DNA of 64,000 nucleotides from Tateyamaria omphalii (GTDB lineage: Bacteria; Pseudomonadota; Alphaproteobacteria; Rhodobacterales; Rhodobacteraceae): positions 620,001 to 684,000 of the forward strand of contig NZ_CP019312.1 of the NCBI RefSeq assembly GCF_001969365.1, read 5' to 3'. A program made the translations under genes and the position numbers. Under the pieces are notes generated by a model. The model was not told where the DNA came from and did no database searches. It saw nothing but the letters and a program-made list of their open reading frames with translations. This document shows, piece by piece, positions 47,126 to 56,310 of the stretch; within the stretch, counting starts at the first letter, position 1; each line of letters begins with the position of its first letter.

Positions 47126-47472
47126 TCTAGCGGCGCCTCGCCAAAGCTCATCTTGCCTTCGACCAGAAAGGTGCCGTCCTCTTCCGACACCACATCCGCG
47201 TCATAGAAAGTGGTCTGAGTGCCCTTTTCGACGACCATCGAGTGCGTGGAATTGGGGCCGATCGGTCCGACAGCCCATTTGCCGTTCTTGGCAACGATAT
47301 TATGGTCGCTTTCGGTCAGGTTGACGAAGATCACGGTGTCGCCGTCGTCGATATACAGGATGGACGGGAAATAGGCGTCCGGCAGGATCAGGATCTCGTG
47401 TTCGGCTGCGGACACGGCGGTCGCCGTGGTCAGCGTGGCCAGAACGGCCCCAATTTGCATCATGCGCTGCAT
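47122..47472 (-). CDS. Exported cupredoxin-like protein with incomplete copper site
   Basis: The 116-residue precursor has a signal peptide (MMQIGAVLATLTTATAVSAA). The cupredoxin-like domain (ILILPDAYFPSILYIDDGDT, VIFVNLTESDHNIVAKNG) contains the expected first copper His in SDHNIV. The second loop (EEDGTFLVEGKMSFGEAPLD) lacks the Cys-x-His-Met ligands of plastocyanin or azurin. It may bind copper differently or have lost it. It shares the short divergent region before gcdH and is otherwise unlinked. Confidence 0.75.
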   Translation of the reverse strand: MQRMMQIGAVLATLTTATAVSAAEHEILILPDAYFPSILYIDDGDTVIFVNLTESDHNIVAKNGKWAVGPIGPNSTHSMVVEKGTQTTFYDADVVSEEDGTFLVEGKMSFGEAPLD

Positions 47473-47698
47473 GCCAGCACTCCTTTTGCTTCGGCCCCAC
47501 CCGGAAGACAGAATTGTATATGCTGTCTATGCGCGCCGAATGCGGCTGAATTGAGGCAAGGATCGGGCGGCCCTGCGGCGGATCGTTTGAATGTATCAGA
47601 CCGGCTCGTGGCAGTGTCGCATGGTCTTGCGCCGTGCCGCGCATTAGATAAGGGTCAAATTGGGCGCCAATACGGCGCATCGCCCGAGGGAGAAGCAC

Positions 47699-48922
47699 AT
47701 GAACATCGAGACGAAGATCCTCAAAGCCAAGGACGCCCCGGACCTCGGGTCCTTTGACTGGGCCGACCCGCTGCGCCTGGCGGACCAGCTGCAAGAAGAC
47801 GAGCGGATGATCCAGGCCTCCGCCCACGCCTACGCCCAGGAAAAGCTGGCCCCCCGCGTAATCAGCGCCTTCGCAGACGAGACGACCGACCCGGATATCT
47901 TCCGCGAGATGGGCGATATGGGCCTTCTGGGCGTGACCCTTCCCGAGGAGTATGGCGGGCTCGGTGGCTCCTACGTCTCCTATGGCCTCGTCGCGCGCGA
48001 GGTCGAGCGGATCGACAGCGGCTACCGGTCGATGATGTCGGTGCAATCCTCGCTCGTGATCTACCCCATCTACGCTTACGGCTCCGAAGAGCAGCGGCAG
48101 AAATACCTGCCCAAGCTGGCGTCGGGTGAATGGATCGGCTGCTTTGGCCTGACCGAACCCGACGCGGGCTCCGACCCCGCCGGCATGAAGACGACGGCGA
48201 AAAAGACGGACAATGGCTATGTGCTCAACGGGTCCAAGATGTGGATTTCCAACGCGCCCATCGCCGATGTCTTTGTGGTCTGGGCCAAGTCGGAGGCCCA
48301 TGGCGGCAAGATCCGCGGCTTCGTCCTTGAAAAAGGGATGCCGGGCCTGTCCGCGCCCAAGATCGAGAACAAGCTGTCCCTGCGCGCCTCGATCACGGGC
48401 GAGATCGTGATGGAAGGCGTCGAAGTTGGGGAAGACGCCCTGCTGCCCGACGTGCAGGGGCTCAAGGGACCGTTCGGTTGCCTGAACCGCGCGCGCTACG
48501 GCATCTCGTGGGGTGCGATGGGTGCGGCTGAGTTCTGTTGGCATGCTGCCCGCCAATATGGCCTCGACCGCAAGCAGTTTGGCAAGCCTTTGGCCCAGAC
48601 CCAGCTGTTCCAGAAGAAACTCGCGGATATGCAAACCGAGATCACGCTGGGCCTGCAAGCGTCCTTGCAAGTCGGCCGCCTGATGGACGCCGCACAAGCC
48701 GCGCCCGAGATGATTTCCATCGTCAAGCGCAACAATTGCGGCAAGGCGCTGGAGATTGCCCGCGCAGCCCGCGACATGCATGGCGGAAACGGGATTTCCG
48801 GCGAGTTTCAGGTGATGCGCCACATGGTGAACCTTGAGACGGTGAACACCTATGAAGGCACCCATGACGTGCACGCCCTCATCCTCGGGCGCGCGCAGAC
48901 CGGGCTGCAGGCGTTTTTCTGA
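47699..48922 (+). CDS. gcdH: Glutaryl-CoA dehydrogenase
   Basis: GcdH oxidatively decarboxylates glutaryl-CoA to crotonyl-CoA in lysine, tryptophan and related catabolism. The 407 residues include [40 protein letters not shown] and the C-terminal [20 protein letters not shown]. The catalytic Glu sits in YEGTHD, and the N-terminal SFDWADPL is typical of GcdH. The start at 47699 follows GAGGGAG. The 226-base upstream gap contains a promoter-like AT-richer patch but nothing I can assign. The product enters the beta-oxidation steps encoded 15 kb away. Confidence 0.94.
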   Translation: MNIETKILKAKDAPDLGSFDWADPLRLADQLQEDERMIQASAHAYAQEKLAPRVISAFADETTDPDIFREMGDMGLLGVTLPEEYGGLGGSYVSYGLVAREVERIDSGYRSMMSVQSSLVIYPIYAYGSEEQRQKYLPKLASGEWIGCFGLTEPDAGSDPAGMKTTAKKTDNGYVLNGSKMWISNAPIADVFVVWAKSEAHGGKIRGFVLEKGMPGLSAPKIENKLSLRASITGEIVMEGVEVGEDALLPDVQGLKGPFGCLNRARYGISWGAMGAAEFCWHAARQYGLDRKQFGKPLAQTQLFQKKLADMQTEITLGLQASLQVGRLMDAAQAAPEMISIVKRNNCGKALEIARAARDMHGGNGISGEFQVMRHMVNLETVNTYEGTHDVHALILGRAQTGLQAFF

Positions 48923-48931
48923 ACGTCGGAC

Positions 48932-48981
48932 CTGGGGGCTGTCTGCCCCCAGACCCCCGATGGTATTTTCAGTCAGAAGAA
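48932..48981 (-). repeat. Intergenic repeat element, copy g
   Basis: CTGGGGGC-TGTCT-GCCCCCAG (48932-48952) is a perfect 8-bp hairpin followed by GGTATTTTCAGTCAGAAGAA (48962-48981), identical to copy h. It lies between convergent genes and overlaps the last codons of the SnoaL gene. Confidence 0.65.
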
Positions 48982-49961
48982 ACTGGGTGCGCGGGGCCAT
49001 TTGATCGCGCGATCAGGTCCACACCCATCTGCTGAAACAGGTCCATGTAGTCGAGCATGACCCAGTTTTCGGCGATCTGGCCGCCGTCGCAGCGATAGAA
49101 GTCCATCACCCGCAGCGTCAGATCCTTGCCCGTGGGCTCCACGCCCAGATACGGGCCGCGATGCGTCATCGTCATCGACGGCCAGCCCGAGATCGCGGCA
49201 TAGTTGCCTTGCCCGATCCTTGCATAGTGATTGCCCCCCTTGCGGTCTGGAAAGGCGGCCAGAAACGGTGCGCGGTGGTCTTTGACAAAGCCGTCCCAGC
49301 GGTGGTTCGATCCGATCCCGCCGGGGCCGTACCACAGCATGTCATCGGCCCAATATCCACCCTCTCCGGTCTGCCCCTTTGACGTGCCCGTTTTCGGGTC
49401 GTAGACATGCAGATCGCCCAGCATCGCTTCGATCAGGTCCAGGCTGGCCGTGCCGTCACCTGGCGGCAGGATGCCGTCATGGGTTGCGGGGCCGGGAAAC
49501 AGCATCTCCGTCCCCAAAAGCCCGCCAAACGGATCGCGCCCCGCCTGACGCATCAGGTCTGGCAGATCCAGGATGATCCGCGCTTCGACGATTTGCGCGC
49601 CTTCGACCCGGTAAAACTCGCCCGAGCGCAGAAAGGCGAGGCGATTCGACGGCGCGATGCCCCACAGGGGGGCCGTAAATGTCCCGACATAATGGGTGAA
49701 GGCCGCGATCCACTGCCCGCCGACCGCGCGCCTGTTGGCGCCCGTGATGAAAATTTCATCGCGCCGCCGCGCATGCGGCAGTGCAGCGCGCAAGGGGCGG
49801 TACACATCAGCCCAGGCGTCACCGGGAACGTTCGCGGGATGCGAGAAATAAAAGGCGCAATCGGCTGCGAAACAGGTCTGAAACGCCTGCCGCGCTGCAG
49901 CATCGTCATCTGCCCAAAGCGCATGCAACGCCGCCCTGAGCGCGGGAATGTCGGAGGTCAT
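48969..49961 (-). CDS. SnoaL/NTF2-like two-domain protein, divergent member of the catabolic cluster
   Basis: This 330-residue cytosolic protein appears to hold two NTF2-like (SnoaL/ester-cyclase) domains, about residues 5-145 and 185-320. The second carries DDMLWYGPGGIGSNHRWDGF, LRVMDFYRCDGGQIAENWVM and DYMDLFQQMGVDLIAR, motifs repeated in the proteins at 58183 and 59184. NTF2-fold enzymes include aldol cyclases, isomerases and dehydratases; the reaction here is unknown. It starts at 49961 and is divergent from the ABC importer operon across the TTTTGCACAC palindrome, so it is likely under the same LacI control. Its last codons are formed by a repeat element. Confidence 0.82.
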   Translation of the reverse strand: MTSDIPALRAALHALWADDDAAARQAFQTCFAADCAFYFSHPANVPGDAWADVYRPLRAALPHARRRDEIFITGANRRAVGGQWIAAFTHYVGTFTAPLWGIAPSNRLAFLRSGEFYRVEGAQIVEARIILDLPDLMRQAGRDPFGGLLGTEMLFPGPATHDGILPPGDGTASLDLIEAMLGDLHVYDPKTGTSKGQTGEGGYWADDMLWYGPGGIGSNHRWDGFVKDHRAPFLAAFPDRKGGNHYARIGQGNYAAISGWPSMTMTHRGPYLGVEPTGKDLTLRVMDFYRCDGGQIAENWVMLDYMDLFQQMGVDLIARSNGPAHPVSSD

Positions 49962-49980
49962 GGTGGTTGTCCCAAGGTGG

Positions 49981-50000
49981 TTTTGCACACGTGTGCAAAA
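49981..50000. promoter_or_regulatory. Perfect 20-bp palindrome, likely LacI-family operator
   Basis: TTTTGCACACGTGTGCAAAA is a perfect palindrome with the central CG typical of LacI-family operators. It lies 20 bases before the leftward SnoaL gene and 66 bases before the rightward ATPase gene, so one dimer could control both arms. The LacI regulator at 60988-62007 in the same cluster is the natural candidate. Confidence 0.8.
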
Positions 50001-50065
50001 AAGAGTTGCCAAGTCAAAGCCCGGATGTCTAGCCTTATTCATCAACCTAATGGTCGGGGGTCCAC

Positions 50066-51112
50066 ATGGCAGAGATACAGCTGCGCAACATCAACAAACG
50101 GTGGGGCACGTTCGTGGGCGTCGACAATTTCGACCTGACCATCGGGAACGAGGAATTTCTGGTGCTGCTTGGCCCCTCGGGCTGTGGCAAGACGACGACG
50201 ATGCGCATGATCGCGGGGCTCGAGGACGCGACCGAGGGCGACATCATGATCGACGGCAAGCGCGTCAACGATCTGGACCCCAAGGACCGCGATGTGGCGA
50301 TGGTGTTCCAGTCCTACGGTCTCTACCCGCACCTGAACGTCTACGAAAACATCCGCTTCCCGCTGAAGGTGCGCAAGGTCGATCCGGCCACCCATGACGA
50401 GCGGGTGCGCCGCGCCTCTGCCATGGTCGAACTCGACGACTTCCTGCATCGCAAACCGGCTGAACTCTCTGGTGGCCAGCGACAGCGCGTGGCCCTTGCC
50501 CGCGCCATCGTACGCGAGCCCAACGTGTTTCTGATGGACGAGCCGCTGTCGAACCTCGACGCCAAGCTGCGCGTGTCGACGCGCGCCCAGATCAAGAACC
50601 TGAGCCACGAATTGAAGGTCACGACCGTCTACGTGACCCACGACCAGATCGAGGCGATGACGCTCGCCGACCGGGTGGTCGTGATGAAACAGGGCAAGGT
50701 CCAGCAGGTGGGCACGCCCACGGAGATCTACGACCGGCCCGCCAACACCTTTGTCGCCAGCTTCATCGGCTCGCCTGCGATGAACCTGATGGAGGGGACG
50801 ATGTCCGGCGGCACCTTCACCGGCGACAACGTATCGATCAGCGGCCTCAGCGCGCCGGACGGTGCCGCGACCGTCGGCTTCCGGGCCGAAGACGCGACAC
50901 TGGCCGAAACAGACGGCCAGATCACGGCGCCCATCTACACGATCGAACTTTTGGGCGATGCCACCATGCTCACAGTCCGGGCAGGTGGTCAGCTGGTGTC
51001 CGTCAAGGCGCACAAGGAATTCCGGGCCGAGATCGGCGACATGGTGTCCTTTGCAGTGCCTGCAGGCATCTGCCACGCATTCGATTCCTCTTCCGGCGAA
51101 CGTCTCGCCTGA
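50066..51112 (+). CDS. ABC transporter ATP-binding protein, CUT1 (UgpC/MalK/MsmX) type
   Basis: The 348-residue ATPase powers the importer encoded downstream. It has Walker A GPSGCGKTTT, Q-loop VFQSYGLYPHLNV, signature LSGGQRQRVALARA, Walker B VFLMDEPLSNLD and switch His YVTHDQIEAMT. A C-terminal TOBE-type regulatory domain spans about 240-348. It is the first gene of the rightward operon, which is unusual because CUT1 ATPases commonly come last. The palindrome at 49981 lies in its promoter region. A stem-loop separates it from the binding-protein gene. Confidence 0.96.
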   Translation: MAEIQLRNINKRWGTFVGVDNFDLTIGNEEFLVLLGPSGCGKTTTMRMIAGLEDATEGDIMIDGKRVNDLDPKDRDVAMVFQSYGLYPHLNVYENIRFPLKVRKVDPATHDERVRRASAMVELDDFLHRKPAELSGGQRQRVALARAIVREPNVFLMDEPLSNLDAKLRVSTRAQIKNLSHELKVTTVYVTHDQIEAMTLADRVVVMKQGKVQQVGTPTEIYDRPANTFVASFIGSPAMNLMEGTMSGGTFTGDNVSISGLSAPDGAATVGFRAEDATLAETDGQITAPIYTIELLGDATMLTVRAGGQLVSVKAHKEFRAEIGDMVSFAVPAGICHAFDSSSGERLA

Positions 51113-51155
51113 GGACCCCGGCCGCGCGGGGGCACCCAGACGCGGCCCAATCCAT

Positions 51156-51184
51156 GCCAGTGCAGGCTTGCAAGATGCACTGGC
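51156..51184 (+). other. Intercistronic stem-loop before the binding-protein gene
   Basis: GCCAGTGCA (51156-51164) and TGCACTGGC (51176-51184) form a perfect 9-bp stem with an 11-base loop, 26 bases before the binding-protein start. It may stabilise or process the mRNA so that the binding protein is made in excess. Confidence 0.5.
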
Positions 51185-51209
51185 GCCAAACGCAACAGGG
51201 AGTTTGCAC

Positions 51210-52430
51210 ATGTATCTTAAGAAACTGGCACTTGCGGGCGCTGTCTCGCTGCTGGGCAGCACGGCCTTTGCCGCGTGTTCCTACGAAAACGAGGTGCCGT
51301 TGAAGTCGCTGACAGCGGGCTTCGAAGCATGGAAAGCCGTCACCGACGCCATGGCCGAATGCGGCAATTTCCAGGCCGAGCTGGACCAGGAGTTCCGCAC
51401 CAAGCAGCCCGCCGCGTTCGAGGCGAACCCGTCGCTCTATCAGATCGGTGGCGTGTCGAACGGCACCATCACCCCCCTCTTGAACGCGGGCACCATTCGC
51501 CCGCTGGATGACCTGGTCGAAAAGTATGGCGAGAACCTGTCGCCCAACCAACTGATCCGGGTGGACGGCAAGATCATGGCCATCGCCATGATGGTGAACA
51601 CCCAGCACCTGATGTACCGCGCCGACATCCTCGCCGATCTGGGGATCGAAACGCCGTCGACATGGGACGAAGTCTTTGCCGCGGCAGAAAAGATCGAGGA
51701 AGCAGGCGTCGTTGACCACGCCATCGGCGCGACCATGAAATCCGGTTGGAACCTCGCCCAGGAATTCGTGAACATGTACCCTGGTTTTGGCGGGTCGTTC
51801 TTTAACGCCGACAACACCACCGCGGTGAATTCCGAGGCGGGGATGAAGGCGCTTGATACCATGAAGCGCACGCTTGAGTTCACCGACCCGGAGGTTCTGG
51901 TCAGCGACTCGACCTACGTGCAACAGCAGTTCCAGCAGGGCAAGATTGCCATGGCGAACCTGTGGGCCAGCCGCGCCGGTGCGATGAATGACGAGAACGA
52001 AAGCCAGGTGGTCGGCAAGGTGTCGATGGCCGCAGCGCCGATGGCGATGGAAGGCGGGGCACCCGCAACCACGCTCTGGTGGGACGGCATCGTGATCGCG
52101 GCCAACATCACGGATGAGGAAGCGGACGCCGCCTTCCGTCTGGCGATGGAAGGGCTGGATGCCGAGACGGTGCAGGGCGCGAATGAGGCCGCCATCTGGC
52201 TGGTGCCGGGCTATGAGCCCGGCCCGCTGGCCGCAGGTGCCGTTGCGACGGCCACGGCGAACCCGGCACCGCCCGCGTATCCGTCGACCACGCAGATGGG
52301 TCTGCTGCACACGGCGCTGGGCAACGAACTGCCCGCCTTCCTGACCGGTGAGCGCGGGGCAGAAGCCACGCTCGTCGCCATCGAAGAAGCCTACACCACG
52401 TCGGCCAAAGAGGCCGGTGTGCTCGAATAA
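51210..52430 (+). CDS. ABC transporter solute-binding protein, CUT1 (family 1) type
   Basis: The 406-residue precursor has a signal peptide (LKKLALAGAVSLLGSTAFA). The mature family 1 domain (SYENEVPLKSLTAGFEAWKA, then DGKIMAIAMMVNTQHLMYRA, then ETPSTWDEVFAAAEKI) is typical of sugar, polyol and glycerophosphodiester receptors. It captures the substrate in the periplasm for the two permeases downstream. Ligand identity is not predictable here. GGGAG precedes the ATG. A hairpin sits between this gene and the ATPase. Confidence 0.93.
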   Translation: MYLKKLALAGAVSLLGSTAFAACSYENEVPLKSLTAGFEAWKAVTDAMAECGNFQAELDQEFRTKQPAAFEANPSLYQIGGVSNGTITPLLNAGTIRPLDDLVEKYGENLSPNQLIRVDGKIMAIAMMVNTQHLMYRADILADLGIETPSTWDEVFAAAEKIEEAGVVDHAIGATMKSGWNLAQEFVNMYPGFGGSFFNADNTTAVNSEAGMKALDTMKRTLEFTDPEVLVSDSTYVQQQFQQGKIAMANLWASRAGAMNDENESQVVGKVSMAAAPMAMEGGAPATTLWWDGIVIAANITDEEADAAFRLAMEGLDAETVQGANEAAIWLVPGYEPGPLAAGAVATATANPAPPAYPSTTQMGLLHTALGNELPAFLTGERGAEATLVAIEEAYTTSAKEAGVLE

Positions 52431-52487
52431 GCCACCACTCCGCTGGCCGGGGGACAGCCTCGGCCAGCGATCTTCACCGGGGGACAG

Positions 52488-54014
52488 ATGACACGTGAGT
52501 ACGATCATATCGTTGTGGGCGGTGGCTCTGCTGGATGCGCGGTGGCCGCGCGTCTTGCCGAACGACCGGGCGCACAGGTGTGCGTGGTCGAGGCGGGGCC
52601 GTCCGATCAAGACATCCGGGTCAAGATACCTTTTGGGTTGGTGAACCTGCTGGGATCCAACGTGCGCAACTGGAAGCGGCAGACCGTGCCCATGGCGTCG
52701 GCCGGAGGACGACAGGTCGCCGTCCCACGCGGTCGCATGCTGGGCGGGTCGGGGTCGATCAACTCGATGGTCTGGTTTCGGGGCACCCGAGCCGATTTCG
52801 ACGCCTGGGGCCTGCCCGGATGGGACAGCACGACCGTGTGGGATGCCTTCGACAGTATCGAGGGCCGGATGACGCCCGCGCGCCTGCCGCACCCGCATCC
52901 GCTCTCTGACGCATTTGGACGCGTGTTCCCGGCCAACGACCCGAACGCCCCGCCCACGCCCGAACGGCAAAGCGCGGGCGTGTTCCACACCAACATGCGG
53001 CGCGGCGCGCGCTGGTCCGCCGCCGACGGGTTCTTGCGGCCCTCGGGCGCTGACGTGGTGACAGGGGCCGAGGTCGATCAGGTCACCTTTGAGGGCCCAC
53101 GCGCAACCGGAGTAAAGCTGCGCGATGGCCGGACGCTCAAGGCGCGCGCAGGCGTCGTTCTGTCAGCAGGCAGCATCGAAAGCCCGATGATCCTGATGCG
53201 GTCGGGCATCGGCCCCGGCGCGGACTTGCAAGGCGCGGGCATCGACGTGCGCCTCGACGCGCCCGGCGTGGGCGCAAACCTGCACGATCACCCAGGCTTC
53301 GGCCTGCACTTCAAGGGGCAGGGGTCCGGCTACGGCCTCACGCTCGGCCAGTTGCCCGCCTGGGCGCTGTCGCCGGTCCAATGGCTTCTGATGCGCTCCG
53401 GGCGGCTCACGTCGAACACGGTCGAGGCGGGCGCATTCTACAGCGTCACGGACAGCGACGTGCCCGACATCCAGACCCATTTCCTGCCGTTCCTCATGGG
53501 CTGGCAGGGCAAGGCGATCATCTGGGGTTCAGGTTATTTTGCCGATGTCTGCCTGTGCCAACCCAGCTCGCGGGGCCGGCTGCGTATCGGCAAGGACCGG
53601 TTCCAGCCCCTGATCGACCTGAACCTTTTTGGCGACGACTGGGACCTCGACATGATGGTGCGGGGCGTCGAACGGCTGCGCCAAATCCTTGACACCGCCC
53701 CGTTCGAACACCGCGGCGCGCCCGAAGGCTTTCCCGGCACGGGTGTGACCGGGGACGCGCTGCGCGAGGTGATCCGCACCCGCGCAGGCACCGCCTACCA
53801 CCCCGTCGGCACGGTCGCGCTGGGCGGCCCGCTGGACGCCCGGGGCGCGGTCAAGGGCATCGAAAATCTGTGGGTCGCGGACGCGTCGGTCATGCCGCGC
53901 ATCACCAGCGCCAACACCAACGCGCCGTCGATGATGATCGGCTGGCAGATCGGGGGCCACGTGGCCGCCGCCGCGACAGCGACGCCCGCCGCGTCCTGCC
54001 GCGTAGCTACTTGA
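52488..54014 (+). CDS. GMC-family FAD oxidoreductase (alcohol/choline-dehydrogenase-like)
   Basis: The 508-residue flavoenzyme has the FAD-binding VVGGGSAGCAVAARLAE, the GMC signature PRGRMLGGSGSINSMVWFRG, and the C-terminal active-site region TAYHPVGTVALGG with catalytic His. TSANTNAPSMMIGWQIG supplies the second His/Asn position as Asn. It oxidises a primary or secondary alcohol, passing electrons to quinone or a carrier. It is inserted between the binding-protein and permease genes, so its substrate is probably the imported compound. No signal peptide is seen, so it should be cytosolic or membrane-associated. Confidence 0.92.
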   Translation: MTREYDHIVVGGGSAGCAVAARLAERPGAQVCVVEAGPSDQDIRVKIPFGLVNLLGSNVRNWKRQTVPMASAGGRQVAVPRGRMLGGSGSINSMVWFRGTRADFDAWGLPGWDSTTVWDAFDSIEGRMTPARLPHPHPLSDAFGRVFPANDPNAPPTPERQSAGVFHTNMRRGARWSAADGFLRPSGADVVTGAEVDQVTFEGPRATGVKLRDGRTLKARAGVVLSAGSIESPMILMRSGIGPGADLQGAGIDVRLDAPGVGANLHDHPGFGLHFKGQGSGYGLTLGQLPAWALSPVQWLLMRSGRLTSNTVEAGAFYSVTDSDVPDIQTHFLPFLMGWQGKAIIWGSGYFADVCLCQPSSRGRLRIGKDRFQPLIDLNLFGDDWDLDMMVRGVERLRQILDTAPFEHRGAPEGFPGTGVTGDALREVIRTRAGTAYHPVGTVALGGPLDARGAVKGIENLWVADASVMPRITSANTNAPSMMIGWQIGGHVAAAATATPAASCRVAT

Positions 54015-54024
54015 GGACGTACGC

Positions 54025-55053
54025 ATGAAGTTCAAGACCTTCTTCTGGTTCGTGGCCCCATCGGTCTTCATGATGCTGCTCTTTATCGCGGCGCCGCTGA
54101 TCTCGGTCCTGATCCAATCGTTTCAGATCACCCAGCCCGTCATGCAGCAGATCGAGGTCGAGACCTGCACGCCAGGCTTTCTCACCCAGACCTGCGTGAC
54201 AGAGGTCAAGACGGTGCCCATCATCAACGAAGAAACCGGGCGCACGGAAACCACAACCGCATGGGTCGGATTTCAGAGCTACCAGAACGTCCTGCAGATG
54301 GACAAATTCTGGGCCGCCATCGGGTCGGGCAATTGGGGCGAGATCCTGCAAATCGACTTCTGGAAGGCGCTGCGCTTTACCCTGATGTTCACGCTTGTGA
54401 CGCTGCCCTTGGTGATCGGGGTGGGGCTGATGATCGCGCTCGCCGTGAACAACGCGGCCAAGTCGTTGCGCGGGCCGGTGATTTTCATATCGCTTCTACC
54501 CTTCATCATCACGCCAGTGATCGGGTCGCTGTCGATCTATTGGTTGTTCGTGGGCGACGGCATTCTGACGGCCACGCTGGAACGGTGGACCGGGCAGGAC
54601 ATCGCCATGTTCGCACAGGCCTGGACGATTGAACTCCTGATGTATTTCTACCGCGTCTGGCACGTGGCGCCCTTCGCCTTCGTGATCTTCTATGCGGGGC
54701 TGCAGACGGTGAACATGGACACACTGGAAAGCGCCATCATCGACGGTGCCTCGCGCTTTGAACGGCTGCGCTACGTGATCGTGCCGCACCTGATGCCGCT
54801 CATCATCTTCATCGCGCTTATCCACCTGATGGACTGCTACCGCGTCTTTGACGAGATCATCGGCTTCCGCAGCCAGGCGCATGTCATCTCGCTGCAATGG
54901 CTGACCTTCGATTTCCTCACACCGGATGACGCGGGCAACCGGGCGATCAGCCGGGCCGCCGCCAGCGCGATGCTGACCATGGTGGGGATCGTGATCCTGC
55001 TGATCCTGCCGCTGCGCCGCACCTGGCGCGACCACAAAGGGGGGGCACATTGA
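54025..55053 (+). CDS. ABC transporter permease, CUT1 MalF/UgpA type
   Basis: This 342-residue inner-membrane subunit has six main helices. The EAA loop that contacts the ATPase is ESAIIDGASRFERLRYVIVP. Between helix 1 and helix 2 is an extended periplasmic loop (about residues 35-95) containing a Cys pair (ETCTPGFLTQTC), probably a disulfide. This is an uncommon feature for sugar permeases. It starts 10 bases after the GMC gene and pairs with the next permease. Confidence 0.92.
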   Translation: MKFKTFFWFVAPSVFMMLLFIAAPLISVLIQSFQITQPVMQQIEVETCTPGFLTQTCVTEVKTVPIINEETGRTETTTAWVGFQSYQNVLQMDKFWAAIGSGNWGEILQIDFWKALRFTLMFTLVTLPLVIGVGLMIALAVNNAAKSLRGPVIFISLLPFIITPVIGSLSIYWLFVGDGILTATLERWTGQDIAMFAQAWTIELLMYFYRVWHVAPFAFVIFYAGLQTVNMDTLESAIIDGASRFERLRYVIVPHLMPLIIFIALIHLMDCYRVFDEIIGFRSQAHVISLQWLTFDFLTPDDAGNRAISRAAASAMLTMVGIVILLILPLRRTWRDHKGGAH

Positions 55054-55080
55054 TGTCTGTTTTTCCAAAGGAAAACCGCA

Positions 55081-56232
55081 ATGAGTAAAGCCACCGCACA
55101 GCCATTGTCGCTCAAGGTCGCCTCCGGCGCGTTCCTCGCCTTCTGGTGCCTGATCGCGGCCTTCCCCATCGCCTGGATCGCGGTGATGAGCGTCAAGTCC
55201 CCGCGCGACGCATTTGACGCGAGCGCCTGGAACGTGATCACCGGCCCGGCCACGCGGGCCGCGGGCAACGGGCTGAGCCTGCTTGATATCATCCTCGGCC
55301 TGATCGTGCTCTACTTCGCCATCCGCTGGGCCTTCACCCGTCTGCCGGGGCTGGTGCAACAGTATTCGCCCCCCGGCTTGATCGTGTTGGGCTGGCTTGT
55401 GGGCGCGGCTGTCTATGGCATCCTGTTCGTGCTGATCTTCTTCGGCGCCCTGCCGGTGATCTTCGGTGCGCTCAACAGCATTGCGGGGCCGCTGGGCACG
55501 CCGATCCTGGGCCTGACGACCGAACACTACGTGGCGGTCTGGGGCGAAAACCAGTTCTACCGCAACTTCATGAACTCCATGATCGTGACGGCGGGTGTCG
55601 TGACGGTCTCGCTCACCGTAGGCACGCTCGCGGGCTACGGGCTGGCGCGCTCCGGCTCGAACCTTGCCTTCTGGCTGCTGATCATCGCGCTGGTGTTCCG
55701 CGCGCTGCCGCACTCGGTTCTGGTGGCGGGCTATCTGCCGTGGTTCATCAACTCTGCCGAAATCCTGCGCCCGATCCTGGGCGATCTTGCGCCGACGCTT
55801 TACGGCCAGCCGTTGGCGATCATCGCGGTGCTGGTGGCGATCAACCAACCCTTCACCATCTGGATGCTGCGGTCGTTCTTCCAGAACATCCCCTCCGAAC
55901 TGGACGAGGCGGCGCGCGTCGACGGCTGTTCCCACTTCCAGGCGTTCCGCCGCGTGATCATGCCGGTCATGTGGCCGGGGGTCATCACCACGGGCCTCTT
56001 CAGCTTCCTGCTGGGCTATAATGACTTCCTCGTCACGGCCCTGCTGCTGGATGCGCAGAACCAGACGATGGTTCCGGCCATCGCGGGCTACTTCAACCGC
56101 GAAACCACCACGACCGACCAGGTCGAGGCGGTGGCCGCCGCCGTGTCCATCACGGCACCGCTGTTCCTGCTGGTGATGGTCTTCCAGCGCCAGATCGTAT
56201 CGGGGCTGACGGCTGGGGCGGTGAAGGGCTGA
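55081..56232 (+). CDS. ABC transporter permease, CUT1 MalG/UgpE type, with extra membrane segment
   Basis: The 383 residues exceed the usual roughly 280 for this subunit. After helix 1 (about 16-38) an insertion of about 100 residues contains two or three extra hydrophobic helices (LLDIILGLIVLYFAIRWAF; GLIVLGWLVGAAVYGILFVL). The standard core then follows from about residue 155. The EAA loop LDEAARVDGCSHFQAFRRVI is intact. It completes the importer with the ATPase, binding protein and MalF-type permease. Confidence 0.92.
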   Translation: MSKATAQPLSLKVASGAFLAFWCLIAAFPIAWIAVMSVKSPRDAFDASAWNVITGPATRAAGNGLSLLDIILGLIVLYFAIRWAFTRLPGLVQQYSPPGLIVLGWLVGAAVYGILFVLIFFGALPVIFGALNSIAGPLGTPILGLTTEHYVAVWGENQFYRNFMNSMIVTAGVVTVSLTVGTLAGYGLARSGSNLAFWLLIIALVFRALPHSVLVAGYLPWFINSAEILRPILGDLAPTLYGQPLAIIAVLVAINQPFTIWMLRSFFQNIPSELDEAARVDGCSHFQAFRRVIMPVMWPGVITTGLFSFLLGYNDFLVTALLLDAQNQTMVPAIAGYFNRETTTTDQVEAVAAAVSITAPLFLLVMVFQRQIVSGLTAGAVKG

Positions 56233-56236
56233 TGTC

Positions 56237-56280
56237 TTCTTCTGACTGAAAATACCACGGGGTCCGGGGCAGCGCCCCGG
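56237..56280 (+). repeat. Intergenic repeat element, copy h
   Basis: TTCTTCTGACTGAAAATACC (56237-56256) is followed by a perfect CCGGGGC-AGC-GCCCCGG hairpin (56264-56280). It is the reverse complement of copy g and begins 5 bases past the permease stop. Confidence 0.65.
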
Positions 56281-56310
56281 TCCGCCATTTCAACAAGGAA
56301 AGAGCGTAAA

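Noticed and set aside
38158..47677. Shared 15-mer GGCGCCAATACGGCG upstream of uspA (38158-38172) and gcdH (47663-47677)
   Set aside because: A 15-base match is expected about once or twice by chance in 64 kb of GC-rich DNA, and the flanks do not align well.
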